DNA from: Treponema sp.
GTDB lineage: Bacteria > Spirochaetota > Spirochaetia > Treponematales > Breznakiellaceae
Assembly (NCBI GenBank): GCA_031275515.1
Contig: JAISOQ010000275.1
Span: 1-5,231, forward strand
Direction: 5' to 3'
Length of the DNA stretch: 5,231 bases
A model generated the notes under the pieces. That model worked only from the letters and a program-made list of their open reading frames with translations, searched no databases and was not told the DNA's origin. A program made the translations under genes and the position numbers. Positions 4,977 to 5,231 of the stretch are shown here, in pieces; the stretch's first letter is position 1; each line of letters begins with the position of its first letter.

Positions 4977-5231
4977 TTACCTGGATTGAGAACGTGAAAC
5001 CCCGTATCTCCGGGGCGCGCTTATGGTTTTACCCCATCTGACATCGGCGCTTATCTTGACAGGCTCAAAATTTTTTCTGCCCTCGGTGTTTTCGATGAGC
5101 GACCGGGCTGCCAGATACCCCCGCTCATAGTTGGGGATGCTCACCGTGGTAAGATCTACGGTCTCGGCCAGTTCGCAGTTGTCGAAGCCGGTAACCGCCA
5201 CATCTTCGGGAACCGTATAGCCTCCTTCCTT
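4977..5231 (-). CDS. LacI/GalR-family transcriptional regulator, C-terminal part (5' end outside window)
   Basis: The minus-strand frame stays open to the right edge and gives 84 residues ending at a TAA. The first visible residues read G-Y-T-V-P-E-D-V-A-V-T-G-F-D-N, the very typical effector-domain segment of LacI/GalR proteins, whose Asp often contacts the sugar or other ligand. This is followed by L-T-T-V-S-I-P, an E-R-G-Y-L-A-A-R-S-L-I helix, and V-R-W-G-K-T at the place of the usual V-x-R-x-S-T strand near the C-terminus. The GTG at 5201 is an internal Val and not the start. The DNA-binding domain and most of the ligand pocket lie outside the window, so neither effector nor target can be inferred. 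It is co-directional with fhs, 50 bases upstream of it, so the two may share a transcript, or the regulator may act on something further right. Confidence 0.9.
   Translation of the reverse strand, partial: KEGGYTVPEDVAVTGFDNCELAETVDLTTVSIPNYERGYLAARSLIENTEGRKNFEPVKISADVRWGKTISAPRRYGVSRSQSR

Noticed and set aside
5000..5015. CCCCG/CGGGG hairpin near the end of the LacI-type gene as a terminator or attenuator before fhs
   Set aside because: It lies inside the coding sequence, about 20 bases before the stop, with a 5-bp stem and only three T after it on the minus strand.
1..5231. A new defence, mobile or otherwise undescribed multi-gene system
   Set aside because: All genes fall into known families with housekeeping or envelope roles. 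There are no repeat arrays, integrase, transposase, toxin-antitoxin or RNA-element signatures.

Overview
This window is an ordinary chromosomal segment with about 55-57% G+C (estimated by eye). It holds four recognisable protein genes in two convergent blocks. I see no mobile element, CRISPR array, tRNA or rRNA. The gene set suggests an anaerobic bacterium. My best guess is a spirochaete of the treponeme type, judged from the general look of the proteins and not from any decisive marker, so treat the taxonomy as low-confidence inference.

Left block, plus strand (about 82-3156). A short edge region carries two small hairpins and a consensus-looking promoter (TTGACA and TATAAT). Three closely packed genes follow. 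The first is an exported S41 carboxyl-terminal processing protease of the CtpA/Prc type. After 13 bases comes RsmE, the 16S rRNA m3U1498 methyltransferase. Overlapping the end of rsmE by 25 bases is a WecG/TagA/CpsF-like protein that keeps the fold-level pattern of that glycosyltransferase family but has lost its signature active-site motifs. The spacing suggests one operon. The promoter's -10 box ends only 7 bases before the ctpA ATG, and no Shine-Dalgarno is visible, so the ctpA mRNA may be leaderless.

Right block, minus strand (5231 down to 3172). The C-terminal part of a LacI/GalR-family regulator enters from the right edge. After 50 bases it is followed on the same strand by a complete formate-tetrahydrofolate ligase (fhs). 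This ligase is long (584 aa). Several of its stretches look closer to the synthetase domain of eukaryotic C1-THF synthase than to the clostridial acetogen enzyme, including an extra segment after the HGGG motif. The two blocks converge with 15 bases between stop codons, inside an A/T-rich inverted repeat that could end transcription in both directions.

Functionally, the left block joins envelope protein processing, ribosome maturation and a probable envelope-glycan-related protein. The right block supplies 10-formyl-THF for one-carbon metabolism. I found no evidence of a wholly new system. The items most worth a second look are the motif-stripped WecG/TagA-like protein, the eukaryote-like Fhs and the leaderless arrangement at ctpA.
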